Translations under genes and position numbers: made by a program
Source of the DNA: Anaerolineaceae bacterium
Lineage (GTDB): Bacteria; Chloroflexota; Anaerolineae; Aggregatilineales; Phototrophicaceae
NCBI GenBank assembly: GCA_026708325.1
Contig: JAPOVC010000028.1
Coordinates: forward strand, 182,749 to 246,748
Direction of reading: 5' to 3'
Length of the DNA: 64,000 bases
In this document: positions 9,793 to 18,480 of the stretch, in pieces
Layout: each line of letters begins with the position of its first letter
How positions within the stretch are numbered: the first letter of the stretch is position 1
The notes under the pieces: model-generated
Told to the model about the DNA's origin: nothing
Database searches by the model: none
The model's input: the letters and a program-made list of their open reading frames with translations, nothing else

Positions 9793-11505
9793 TCAGGAAC
9801 GCAGGGCCGCGGTTGCCGCCTCGTCGACGCGCATGCGCTGCCCGTCGATGACCACGCCATAGTCCCGCCGGGCAGAGTCGAGCGAGACGAAGTCGTTGAT
9901 GACGTCGTCCAGCACCCGTTGAGGGTCGCGTTCGAGGGGATCGCCCCAGCCGCCACCACCGCCCGAGTTGTTCTCAAGCACATCTTCGGTATCCACCGGA
10001 TAGTGAATGGCGCCGGCCCGTTCTTCCCTCTCCGTGCCCGGCCAGACCACCACGTGTCCCGCGTCGGCGTCATGGCCGCCGGCCATGCCCCAGGGCGCGG
10101 ACTTCGTCTTTTTGCACATGGTCAGCGTGGTGGCGGGGTGCAGGAAGCGGTACCTGCGGTGCACGCCAACGCCCCCGCGGTATTTGCCCGGTCCGCCGGA
10201 GTCCCTGCGCATGTGATAGGTCTCGATGATCCAGGGCCCCTTGTTTTCGACCACCTCAATCGGGTTGTTGCGGCAACCGGGCTCGCTGAGGTGCATGATG
10301 GCGTCCTCGCCGTCGCTGCCCGCGAAGGCGCCGAAGCCGACCGCCTCGTTGCTGCCTTCCATCCAGATCTGGCCAGTCTCCGGGTGAACGCCGAGGCCCA
10401 TCACGCTGAAGACGTCGCCGCCGCTGCAGGCCGGGATGTGCTCCGGCAGGCCTGTCGACAGGGCCTTGAGTATGACCTCCGGCGCCAGCAGGGCGGCCCA
10501 GACGGTGAAAGTCGGCGCCGGCGGAATGGCATGCATCATTTCACCGGGCGGCGCGATGACCCTGAGCGGGCGGTAGTTGCCGGTGTTGGCGGGCGTGTCC
10601 GGCGTGGTGATGCCCTTGAAGGCCAGGGCGCTGACGCCCTCGGTCAGGCCGATCGGCAGATTCATGGGGCCGGGCGTGGCGGGATGCGATCCGCTCCAGT
10701 CGACGATGAACTCGTCGTCAGTTACGGTGACCTTCACCTTGATTTTGAGCAGGGTGGCGTGGTCGATGCCGTCGTCGTCGGCCCAGTCCTCGGCCTCCCA
10801 GGTGCCCCTGGGCAGGCGGGCCAGGCGGGCGCGCGCAATCCGCTCGCCGTGGTCGAGGATAGCCTCGACCGCCTGGTGGTAGCTGTCCAGGCCAAATCGT
10901 TCGACCAGGCTCGTCACGCGACGCTCGCCGGTGCGGCAGGCGGAGACCTGGGCGTTCAGGTCGCCTATGACGCGCTCCGGAATCCGCGTGTTAAAGCGCA
11001 ACAGGTTTTCGATCTCCTGGTCCAGCACACCGGCCTTGTAGAGCTTGAGGCCGGGCATCAGCAGGCCTTCCTGGAAGACCTCGGTTGAATCGAGGACGTA
11101 GCCGGCGTCCTTCTGGCCCAGGTCCATCCAGTGTTGTTTGATCGCGGTGTAACCGACCAGTTCGCCACAGGCGAAAATGGGTGAGACCGCCAGCACGTCC
11201 ATGGGATGCGCCGAGGACCAGTAGGGATAGGAGGTGAGCAGCAGGTCCCCCGGCTCCATGTTGTCGGCGCCGACAAATTCGACGGTCTTTTTCAGGCCGT
11301 AGTCGTTGCCGCGCGTGAAGACGGCCAGGCCGGGCGCTTCGGAGAGCATCCGGCAGCGTCTGTCGTAGATACCCAGGCCGAAATCCCGCACCTCGTAGAT
11401 CACCGTGCTGTAGGAGGTGCGCATCAGGTTGCGCTCCATCTCTCGCGCGGCGGAGAGAAGATAGTTGTGAATCACCTCGGTGGTGATGGGGTCCTGTTCG
11501 CTCAC
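9793..11505 (-). CDS. hyuB: Hydantoinase B/oxoprolinase-like subunit, array copy 7 (clade A)
   Basis: A 570-residue HyuB-family protein, the subunit that with HyuA forms ATP-dependent N-methylhydantoinases, 5-oxoprolinases and related carboxylases. It starts at GTG 11505 behind GGAGG. The family start DPITTEVIHNYLLSAARE, the putative metal ligands H100/D103 (AHPMDV) and H125/D128 (QHWMDLG), and the Gly-rich end SGGGGGWGDPLERDPQRVL are all present. The canonical N-D pair before the H-x-x-D motif is replaced by S-Y (LLTSYPYWSSAH). It is last of seven tandem paralogs and closest to copy 6, with which alone it shares KKTVEFVGADNMEPGD. Nothing suggests decay. The substrate is unknown. Confidence 0.9.
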   Translation of the reverse strand: MSEQDPITTEVIHNYLLSAAREMERNLMRTSYSTVIYEVRDFGLGIYDRRCRMLSEAPGLAVFTRGNDYGLKKTVEFVGADNMEPGDLLLTSYPYWSSAHPMDVLAVSPIFACGELVGYTAIKQHWMDLGQKDAGYVLDSTEVFQEGLLMPGLKLYKAGVLDQEIENLLRFNTRIPERVIGDLNAQVSACRTGERRVTSLVERFGLDSYHQAVEAILDHGERIARARLARLPRGTWEAEDWADDDGIDHATLLKIKVKVTVTDDEFIVDWSGSHPATPGPMNLPIGLTEGVSALAFKGITTPDTPANTGNYRPLRVIAPPGEMMHAIPPAPTFTVWAALLAPEVILKALSTGLPEHIPACSGGDVFSVMGLGVHPETGQIWMEGSNEAVGFGAFAGSDGEDAIMHLSEPGCRNNPIEVVENKGPWIIETYHMRRDSGGPGKYRGGVGVHRRYRFLHPATTLTMCKKTKSAPWGMAGGHDADAGHVVVWPGTEREERAGAIHYPVDTEDVLENNSGGGGGWGDPLERDPQRVLDDVINDFVSLDSARRDYGVVIDGQRMRVDEAATAALRS

Positions 11506-11532
11506 GGCACGCCTCCGCTGCCTGTACCGCGT

Positions 11533-13248
11533 TCAGCCCTCGCGCAACGCGGCAGTGGCGGCCTCGTCGATTCTCCCTGCGTCCACGTTGATGACGACAC
11601 CGTAGTCCCGCCGCGCTGAATCCAGCGAGACCAGGCCGTTGGCGACGTCCTCCAGCACCCGTTGCGGGTCCCGCTCCAGGGGGTTGCCCCAGCCGCCGCC
11701 GCCACCCGAGTTGTTTTGCAGCACGTCCCCGGCGTCCACAGGATAGTGGATGGCGCCGGTGCGTTCTTCCCTGTCGGTCCCCGGCCAGACCACCACATGA
11801 CCGGCATCGGCGTCGTGTCCGCCGGCCATGCCCCAGGGCGCGGATTTCGTCTTTTTGACCAGAGTCAGGGTGGTTGCGGGTTGCAGGAAGCGGTAACTGC
11901 GCCTGACGCCCACGCCGCCGCGGAACTTGCCCGGACCGCCGGAGTCCTGCCGCATGTGGTAGGTCTCGATGATCCAGGGAGCCTTGCTTTCAACGACCTC
12001 GACCGGGTTGTTGCGGCAGCCGGGCTCGCTGAGGTGCATGATGGCGTCTTCACCATCGCTGCCGGCGAAAGCGCCGAAGCCGACCGCCTCGTTACTGCCT
12101 TCCAGCCAGACCTCGCCCGTTTCGGGGAGCACACCGACGCCGACGACGCTGAAGACGTCCCCGCCGCTGCAGGCCGGGATGCGTTCCGGCATGCCCTGGG
12201 AGAGGGCCTTCAAAATGACCTCCGGCGCCAGCAGGGCGGCCCAGACGGTAAAGGTTGGCGCCGGCGGGATGGCGTGCATCATCTCACCCGGCGGCGCGAT
12301 GACCGTCAGCGGCCGGTAGTTGCCGGAATTGGCGGGCGTATCCGGCGTGGTGACGCCCTTGAAGGCCAGGGCGCTGACTCCCTCGGTAAGGCCGATGGGG
12401 AGATTCATGGGCCCGGGCGTGGCCGGGTGCGAACCGCTCCAGTCGACGATGAACTCGTCGTCCGTTACGGTGACCTTCACATGCAGTTTGAGCATGGTGT
12501 CATGGTCGATGCCATCGTCGTCAGCCCAGTCTTCGGCCTCCCAGGTGCCGTTGGGCAGCGCCGCCAGGCGTGCGCGCGTGATGCGTTCGCCGTGGTCGAG
12601 GATGGACTCGACCGCCTCGTTGAAGATTTCCAGCCCAAAGCGCTCGACCAGGCCGGTGACCCGCCGCTCGCCGGTACGGCTGGCGGAGACCTGGGCATTC
12701 AGGTCGCCGATGATGCGATCCGGCAGACGGGTGTTGAAGCGCAGCAGGTTTTCGATTTCCTGGTCCAGCACGCCGGCCTTGTAGAGCTTGAGGCCGGGCA
12801 TCAGCAGACCTTCCTGAAAGACGTCGACCGAATCGAGGATGTAACCGGCGTCCTTCTGGCCGAGATCGAGCCAGTGCTGCTTGATAGCGGTGTAACCGAC
12901 CAGTTCGCCCAGGGCGAAAATCGGCGCGACCGCCAGCACGTCCAGCGGGTGCGCCGAGGACCAGTAGGGGTAGGAGGTGAGCAGCAGGTCGCCCGGCTCC
13001 ATGTTATCGGCGCCGACGAACTCGACTGTCTTCTTCAGGCCGTAATCATTGCCGCGCGTGAAGACGGCCAGGCCGGGCGCTTCGGAGAGCATGCGGCAAT
13101 GCTTGTCGTAGATACCGAGGCCGAAGTCCCGCACCTCGTAGATGACTGTGCTGTAGGAGGTGCGCATGAGGTTGCGTTCCATCTCGCGCGCGGCGGAGAG
13201 CAAAAAGTTGTGGATGACCTCGGTGGTGATCGGGTCCAGTCCGCTCAT
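11533..13248 (-). CDS. hyuB: Hydantoinase B/oxoprolinase-like subunit, array copy 6 (clade A)
   Basis: A 571-residue paralog that forms a close pair with the following copy 7. The ATG at 13248 has GGAG six bases upstream. The clade A signature KKTVEFVGADNMEPGD and R65 in FTRGNDYG are present, as are the HPLD and QHWLDLGQK metal-type motifs. One change sets it apart from every other array member: the otherwise constant ACRTGERR reads ASRTGERR. The protein ends DEAATAALREG, and the next gene starts after 27 bp. Confidence 0.9.
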   Translation of the reverse strand: MSGLDPITTEVIHNFLLSAAREMERNLMRTSYSTVIYEVRDFGLGIYDKHCRMLSEAPGLAVFTRGNDYGLKKTVEFVGADNMEPGDLLLTSYPYWSSAHPLDVLAVAPIFALGELVGYTAIKQHWLDLGQKDAGYILDSVDVFQEGLLMPGLKLYKAGVLDQEIENLLRFNTRLPDRIIGDLNAQVSASRTGERRVTGLVERFGLEIFNEAVESILDHGERITRARLAALPNGTWEAEDWADDDGIDHDTMLKLHVKVTVTDDEFIVDWSGSHPATPGPMNLPIGLTEGVSALAFKGVTTPDTPANSGNYRPLTVIAPPGEMMHAIPPAPTFTVWAALLAPEVILKALSQGMPERIPACSGGDVFSVVGVGVLPETGEVWLEGSNEAVGFGAFAGSDGEDAIMHLSEPGCRNNPVEVVESKAPWIIETYHMRQDSGGPGKFRGGVGVRRSYRFLQPATTLTLVKKTKSAPWGMAGGHDADAGHVVVWPGTDREERTGAIHYPVDAGDVLQNNSGGGGGWGNPLERDPQRVLEDVANGLVSLDSARRDYGVVINVDAGRIDEAATAALREG

Positions 13249-13274
13249 GGCGACTCCGGTGGCTGTCCTTCCGA

Positions 13275-14993
13275 CTAACCGGCGCGCAGGGCTGCCGTGG
13301 CGCCCTCGTCGACGGTCAGTGTGTCCTCGTCAATGACGACGCCATAGTCCCGCCGCGCCGACTCCAGCGACACATATTCATTGACCACGTCTTCCAGCAC
13401 ACGTTGCGGATCGCGTTCCAGCGGGTCGCCCCAGCCGCCGCCGCCACCGGAGGAGTTGATGATGACGTCGCCGTCCTTAAGGTCCTTTTCGTGCAAGGCC
13501 CCGTTGGTTCGTTCCCGCTCCGTTTCCGGCCAGATGGTGACAAAACCCGGTGAACCGTCCTTGCCGCCGTTCATTCCCCAGGGAGGGGACTTGGTCCTCT
13601 TGACCACGGCCAGGGCCTGCGAATCATGCATGAAGTGATAGGTGCGGGTGACCCCAACTCCGCCGCGATAGATCCCCGGCCCGCCGGAGTCCTGGCGGTA
13701 GCCGTAGTTTTCGATGATCCAGGGCCCCTTGGTCTCCAGGACCTCAACGGGGTTGTTGCGGCAACCCGGCTCGCTGAGATGCATGATACCGTCTTCGCCG
13801 TCATTGCCTTCGAAAGCGCCGAAGCCGATGGCCTCGTTGGTGGCTTCCAGCCAGGGGATGCCGGTCTCCGGATGGACGCCGAGGCCCATGACGTCGAAGA
13901 TATCGCCGCCGGAGCAGGCCGGAACCTTGTCCGGCATGCCCTGGGAAAGCGCCTTGAGAATGACCTCCGGCGCCAGCAGGGCGGCCCAGATGGTGAAGGT
14001 CGGCGAGGGCGAGACCGCATGCATCATGGTGCCTTCTTCCGTGATGACGCGCAGCGGCCGGTAATGACCGGCGTTGGCCGGGTAATCGGGTGAAGTGACG
14101 CCCTTGAAGGCCAGTCCGCTAACGCCCCTGGTCAGGCCGATGGGCAGGTTCATGGGTCCCTCGGTGGTGGGTTCCGACCCGCGCCAGTCCACGATGAACT
14201 CGTCATCGCTGACCGTGACCTTGCATTTCAGTTTCAGCAACTGGTCCCGATTGATACCGTCGTCATCGACAAAGTCTTCGGCTTCCCAGGTGCCGTTGGG
14301 CAGCTCGGCCAGGCGCGAAAGCGACAGGCGCTCGCCATGGTCGAGAATGGCCTCAATGGACTGCAACAGGGTGTCCAGGCCAAAGCGTTCCGCCAGTTCC
14401 GCGACGCGGCGCTCGCCGGTGCGGCAGGCGGAGATCTGCGCGTTCATGTCGCCGATGACGCGGTCCGGGATGCGGCTGTTGAACTCGATCAGGTTGACGA
14501 TTTCCTGGTTGCGCACGCCGGCGCGATAGAGCTTCATGGCCGGCATGATGAGCCCTTCCTGGAAAACGTCGGTGGAATCCAGCATGTAGCCGGCTTCTTT
14601 CTGACCGAGGTCGATCCAGTGCTGCTTGATGGCCGTGAAGCCGATCAATTCGTCCTTGTAGAAAATCGGCGAGGTGGCCAGCACGTCCATCGGGTGGGCG
14701 GAGGACCAGTAGGGGTAGGAGGTGAGAATCAGGTCGCCCGGCTCCAGGTTTTCCTTGCCGATGAACTCAATCGACTGTTGCAGGCCATAGTCGTTGCCGC
14801 AGGTGAAAATGGCCAGGCCAGGCGATTCGGCCAGCATGCGGTAGTCCCTGTCGTAGATGCCGAGGCCGAAGTCACGGATCTCGTAGACGATGGTGGTATA
14901 GGAGGTCCGCATGAGGTTGCGTTCCATCTCACGCGCGGCAGACAGATAATAGTTGTGGATCACCTCCACGGTGATTGGATCGGGCGCAGCCAT
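13275..14993 (-). CDS. hyuB: Hydantoinase B/oxoprolinase-like subunit, array copy 5 (clade B)
   Basis: A 572-residue paralog. The ATG at 14993, behind GGGAGGAAC, was preferred over the upstream in-frame ATG at 15014, which lacks a ribosome-binding site and would add seven residues (MYQGRNN) not shared by the others. It belongs to clade B: Cys replaces Arg at position 65 (FTCGNDYG), KENLEPGDL follows, and the receptor-like loop reads MPAMKLYRAGVRNQEI where clade A has MPGLKLYKAGVLDQEI. It has FVDDDGINRD where clades A, C and D have WADDDG. The C-terminal half also differs (HEKDLKDGDVIIN). It probably pairs with a shared HyuA but acts on another substrate than clade A. Confidence 0.9.
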   Translation of the reverse strand: MAAPDPITVEVIHNYYLSAAREMERNLMRTSYTTIVYEIRDFGLGIYDRDYRMLAESPGLAIFTCGNDYGLQQSIEFIGKENLEPGDLILTSYPYWSSAHPMDVLATSPIFYKDELIGFTAIKQHWIDLGQKEAGYMLDSTDVFQEGLIMPAMKLYRAGVRNQEIVNLIEFNSRIPDRVIGDMNAQISACRTGERRVAELAERFGLDTLLQSIEAILDHGERLSLSRLAELPNGTWEAEDFVDDDGINRDQLLKLKCKVTVSDDEFIVDWRGSEPTTEGPMNLPIGLTRGVSGLAFKGVTSPDYPANAGHYRPLRVITEEGTMMHAVSPSPTFTIWAALLAPEVILKALSQGMPDKVPACSGGDIFDVMGLGVHPETGIPWLEATNEAIGFGAFEGNDGEDGIMHLSEPGCRNNPVEVLETKGPWIIENYGYRQDSGGPGIYRGGVGVTRTYHFMHDSQALAVVKRTKSPPWGMNGGKDGSPGFVTIWPETERERTNGALHEKDLKDGDVIINSSGGGGGWGDPLERDPQRVLEDVVNEYVSLESARRDYGVVIDEDTLTVDEGATAALRAG

Positions 14994-15018
14994 ATTGTTC
15001 CTCCCCTGGTACACCTGC

Positions 15019-16734
15019 TCAGTTTCGCAATTCGGCCGTGGCCGCTTCGTCGATAGTCATCGTCTCCGGATCGATCGCCACGCCGTAGTCGCGCCGGGCC
15101 GCTTCGAGCGACACGAAATCGTTTACGACGTCCGCCAGCACGAGTTGTGGGTCGCGCCTGCGTGGGTCGCCCCAGCCACCGCCGCCGCCGGATGTATTGA
15201 TGATGATGTCTCCCGATTTCAGGTCCTTTTCGTGCAGGGACCCGTTGACCCGTTCCCTGTCCGTGTCAGGCCAGATGGTGACGGAGCCCGGATCGCCGTC
15301 CATGCCGCCGTGCATACCCCATGGGGCCGATTTGGTCTTTTTAACAATCGCCAGGGCCTGGGCGTCATGTTTGAAGTGATAGGTGCGCGTGACGCCGACG
15401 CCGCCGCGGTATTCGCCGGGGCCACCGGAATCCTGGCGCATGCCGTAATTCTCAATGATCCAGGGCCCCTTGGTCTCCACGACCTCGACGGGGTTGTTGC
15501 GGCAGCCGGGTTCGCTGAGGTGCATGATGCCGTCCTCGCCGTCGTTGCCGGCGAAGGCGCCGAAGCCGATGGCCTCGTTGGTGGCTTCCAGCCAGGGCAG
15601 GCCCGTCTCCGGATGGACGCCCAGTCCCATCAGGCTGAAAATATCGCCGCCGGAGCAGGCCGGCACGGCGTCCGGCATGCCCTGCGAAATCGCCTTGAGA
15701 ATCACTTCCGGCATCAGCAGGCCCGCCCAGAGCGTGAAGGTCGGCGACGGGGCGACGGCGTGCGTCATGCTGCCTTCTTCGGTGATAACGCGCAGCGGCC
15801 GGTAATGGCCGGCGTTGGCAGGGTAGTCCGGCGTGGTGATGCCCTTGAAGCCCAGTCCGCTGACGCCGCGGGTCAGCCCGATCGGCAAATTCATCGGACC
15901 TTCGGTGGTGGGTTGCGAGCCGGTCCAGTCCACGATGAATTCGTCATCAGTGACGGTCACCCGGCACTTCAGTTTGAGCGGAATATCTCGGTTGATGCCA
16001 TCGTCATCGACGAAGTCCTCCGCCTCCCAGGTGCCCTTCGGCAATTCCGCCAGACGGTTGAGCGAAATGCGCTCGCCGTGGTCGAGGATGGCTTCAATGG
16101 CCTGCAACAGGGTGTCCAGGCCAAAGCGCTCCGCCAGTTCGGAAATGCGACGCTCCCCTGTGCGGCAGGCGGAGATCTGGGCATTCATGTCGCCGATGAC
16201 GCGGTCCGGAATGCGGCTGTTGAATTTGATCAGGTTGACGATTTCCTCATTGCGCACGCCGGCCTTGTAGAGCTTCATGGCGGGCATGATGAGGCCTTCC
16301 TGGAAGACGTCGGTGGAATCCAGCATGTAACCGGCTTCCTTCTGCCCGAGGTCGACCCAGTGCTGCTTGATGGCGGTGAAGCCGATCAGCTCGTCCCCGT
16401 GGAAGATGGGCGAGGTGGCCAGCACGTCCATCGGGTGCGCCGAGGACCAGTAGGGGTAGGACGTGAGCATCAGGTCGCCCGGCTCAAGATTTTCCTTTCC
16501 GATAAATTCGACAGTCTTCTGCAGGCCGTAGTCGTTGCCGCAGGTGAAGACCGCCAGCCCGGGCGACTCGGCCAGCATGCGAAAGTCCCTGTCGTAGATG
16601 CCCAGTCCGAAGTCCCGAATCTCGTAGACGATGGTCGTGTAGGACGTGCGCATGAGATTGCGTTCCATTTCACGCGCGGCGGACAGGTAATAGTTGTGGA
16701 TCACTTCAACGGTGATCGGGTCCGGTGCAGCCAT
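15019..16734 (-). CDS. hyuB: Hydantoinase B/oxoprolinase-like subunit, array copy 4 (clade B)
   Basis: A 571-residue sister of copy 5, with which it shares C65 (FTCGND), KENLEPGDL, the FVDDDGINRD segment, HEKDLK and RVITEEG. The ATG at 16734 follows GGGGGAGAG. H100/D103 (AHPMDVLATSPIF) and QHWVDLGQKEAGY are kept. It has FKHDAQALAIVKKTKSAPWG where copy 5 has the less usual KRTKSPPWG. The gap to copy 5 is 25 bp. The retained motifs and equal length argue that both members of the pair are functional. Confidence 0.9.
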   Translation of the reverse strand: MAAPDPITVEVIHNYYLSAAREMERNLMRTSYTTIVYEIRDFGLGIYDRDFRMLAESPGLAVFTCGNDYGLQKTVEFIGKENLEPGDLMLTSYPYWSSAHPMDVLATSPIFHGDELIGFTAIKQHWVDLGQKEAGYMLDSTDVFQEGLIMPAMKLYKAGVRNEEIVNLIKFNSRIPDRVIGDMNAQISACRTGERRISELAERFGLDTLLQAIEAILDHGERISLNRLAELPKGTWEAEDFVDDDGINRDIPLKLKCRVTVTDDEFIVDWTGSQPTTEGPMNLPIGLTRGVSGLGFKGITTPDYPANAGHYRPLRVITEEGSMTHAVAPSPTFTLWAGLLMPEVILKAISQGMPDAVPACSGGDIFSLMGLGVHPETGLPWLEATNEAIGFGAFAGNDGEDGIMHLSEPGCRNNPVEVVETKGPWIIENYGMRQDSGGPGEYRGGVGVTRTYHFKHDAQALAIVKKTKSAPWGMHGGMDGDPGSVTIWPDTDRERVNGSLHEKDLKSGDIIINTSGGGGGWGDPRRRDPQLVLADVVNDFVSLEAARRDYGVAIDPETMTIDEAATAELRN

Positions 16735-16755
16735 GCTCGTCTCTCCCCCAGGGTC

Positions 16756-18480
16756 CTACTGGCTCCGCAGGTCGGCCGTGGCGGCCTCGTCAATGGACAT
16801 GGTCTCCTGGTCGATGGCGACGCCGTAATCGCGCCTCGCCGACTCAAGCGAAACAAGGTCGTTGATGACGTCCTCCAGCACCAGCCCGGCATCGCGTTCG
16901 CGGGGGTCGCCCCAGCCGCCACCGCCTCCCGAGTTGTTGCAGATGACGTCCCCGGCGTCCATAGGGTAGTGAATGGCGCCGGTGATCTCCTGCTTGTCCG
17001 TGCCAGGCCAGACGATCACGTGGCCCACCTCGGCGTCCTTGCCGCCGGCCATGCCCCAGGGCGCGGACTTCGTCTTCTTGACCAGGGTCAGGGTGGTGGA
17101 GGGGTGCAGGAAGCGATAGGTGCGGGTGACCCCTACGCCGCCGCGGTTCTTGCCCGCCCCTGCCGAATCGCGGCGCAGATAGTAGTTTTCGATGATCCAG
17201 GGCGCTTTGGTCTCCAGAATTTCGATCGGGATGTTGCGGCAGCCCGGCTCGCTGAGATGCATGATGCCATCCTCGCCGTCGCCACCCGCATGGCCGCCGA
17301 AGCCGACGGCCTCATTGGTCGCCTGCAACCAGGGCAGCCCCGTCTCGGGATGCACGCCAACGCCCATCACGTCAAAGACGTCGCCGCCGCTGCAGGCCGG
17401 GATATGGTCCGGCATGCCAGTAGAAAGGGCCTTCAGAATTACCTCCGGCGCCAGCAGGCCGGCCCAAACGGTGAAGCAGGGCGCCGGCGGGATGGCATGC
17501 ATGATTTCACCCGCTGGCGCAATAACCTTCAGCGGTCGGTAGTTGCCGTCGTTGGCCGGGCTGTCCGGCGTCGTGATGCCCTTGAAGGCGAGGGCGCTGA
17601 CGCCCTGGGTCAGGCCGACGGGCATGTTCATGGGACCGACGGTGGCCGGGTGCGATCCGCTCCAGTCGACGATGAACTCGTCGTCCGTCACGGTGACCTT
17701 AACCTTCAGCTTCAGCATCGTTTCCCGGTCGATGCCGTCGTCGTCGGCCCAGTCCTCGGCCTCCCAGGTGCCGTTGGGCAGTGCCGCCAGACGCGAGCGC
17801 GCCATGCGCTCGCCATGGTCGAGAATGGCCTCGACGGCGTTGAAATAAGTATCCAGACCGTAGCGCTCGACCAGGCTGGCGACGCGCAGTTCCCCGGTGC
17901 GACAGGCGGAAATCTGTGCGTTCAGATCGCCGATGATGTTGTCCGGCATGCGGCTGTTGAAACGCAGCAGATTCTCGATATCCATGTCGAGCACGCCGGC
18001 CTTGTAAAGCTTGAGGCCCGGCATGAGCAGGCCTTCCTGGAAGACGTCGACCGAATCGAGGATGTAACCGGCGTCCTTCTGGCCGAGGTCCAGCCAGTGC
18101 TGCTTGATGGCGGTGTAGCCGACCAGTTCGCCGCAGGCGAAGATCGGCGAAACGGCCAGAACGTCCAGGGGATGCGCCGAGCTCCAGTAGGGGTAGGAGG
18201 TCAACAGCAGGTCGCCCGGCTCCATGTTTTCCGAGCCGACGTACTCCACGGTCTTTTGCAGGCCGTAGTCGTTGCCGCGAGTGAAGACGGCCAGGCCCGG
18301 CGCTTCGGACAGCATGCGACAATTGCGGTCGTAGAGTCCCAGACCGAAATCGCGCAATTCGTAGATGATGGTGCTGTAGGAGGTGCGCATGAGATTGCGT
18401 TCCATCTCACGCGCGGCCGAAAGCAAATAATTGTGAATGACCTCAATGGTGATGGGATCCAGCCCGTTGGACGTGCTCAC
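16756..18480 (-). CDS. hyuB: Hydantoinase B/oxoprolinase-like subunit, array copy 3 (clade C)
   Basis: A 574-residue paralog starting at a GTG (18480) that overlaps the TGA of the preceding gene by 4 bp (GTGA), a strong sign of translational coupling. It shares YELRDFGLG with copy 2 only, and has YVGSENMEPGD and R at the FTRGND position. Unusual points are the NIPIEILETKAPW block (GCRNIP where most copies have GCRNNP), a GGHAGGDGEDG variant of the GAFAGSDGEDA loop, and MDIENLLRFNSRMPDNIIG. These replace otherwise constant residues and mark this copy as one of the more diverged in the array. Confidence 0.9.
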   Translation of the reverse strand: MSTSNGLDPITIEVIHNYLLSAAREMERNLMRTSYSTIIYELRDFGLGLYDRNCRMLSEAPGLAVFTRGNDYGLQKTVEYVGSENMEPGDLLLTSYPYWSSAHPLDVLAVSPIFACGELVGYTAIKQHWLDLGQKDAGYILDSVDVFQEGLLMPGLKLYKAGVLDMDIENLLRFNSRMPDNIIGDLNAQISACRTGELRVASLVERYGLDTYFNAVEAILDHGERMARSRLAALPNGTWEAEDWADDDGIDRETMLKLKVKVTVTDDEFIVDWSGSHPATVGPMNMPVGLTQGVSALAFKGITTPDSPANDGNYRPLKVIAPAGEIMHAIPPAPCFTVWAGLLAPEVILKALSTGMPDHIPACSGGDVFDVMGVGVHPETGLPWLQATNEAVGFGGHAGGDGEDGIMHLSEPGCRNIPIEILETKAPWIIENYYLRRDSAGAGKNRGGVGVTRTYRFLHPSTTLTLVKKTKSAPWGMAGGKDAEVGHVIVWPGTDKQEITGAIHYPMDAGDVICNNSGGGGGWGDPRERDAGLVLEDVINDLVSLESARRDYGVAIDQETMSIDEAATADLRSQ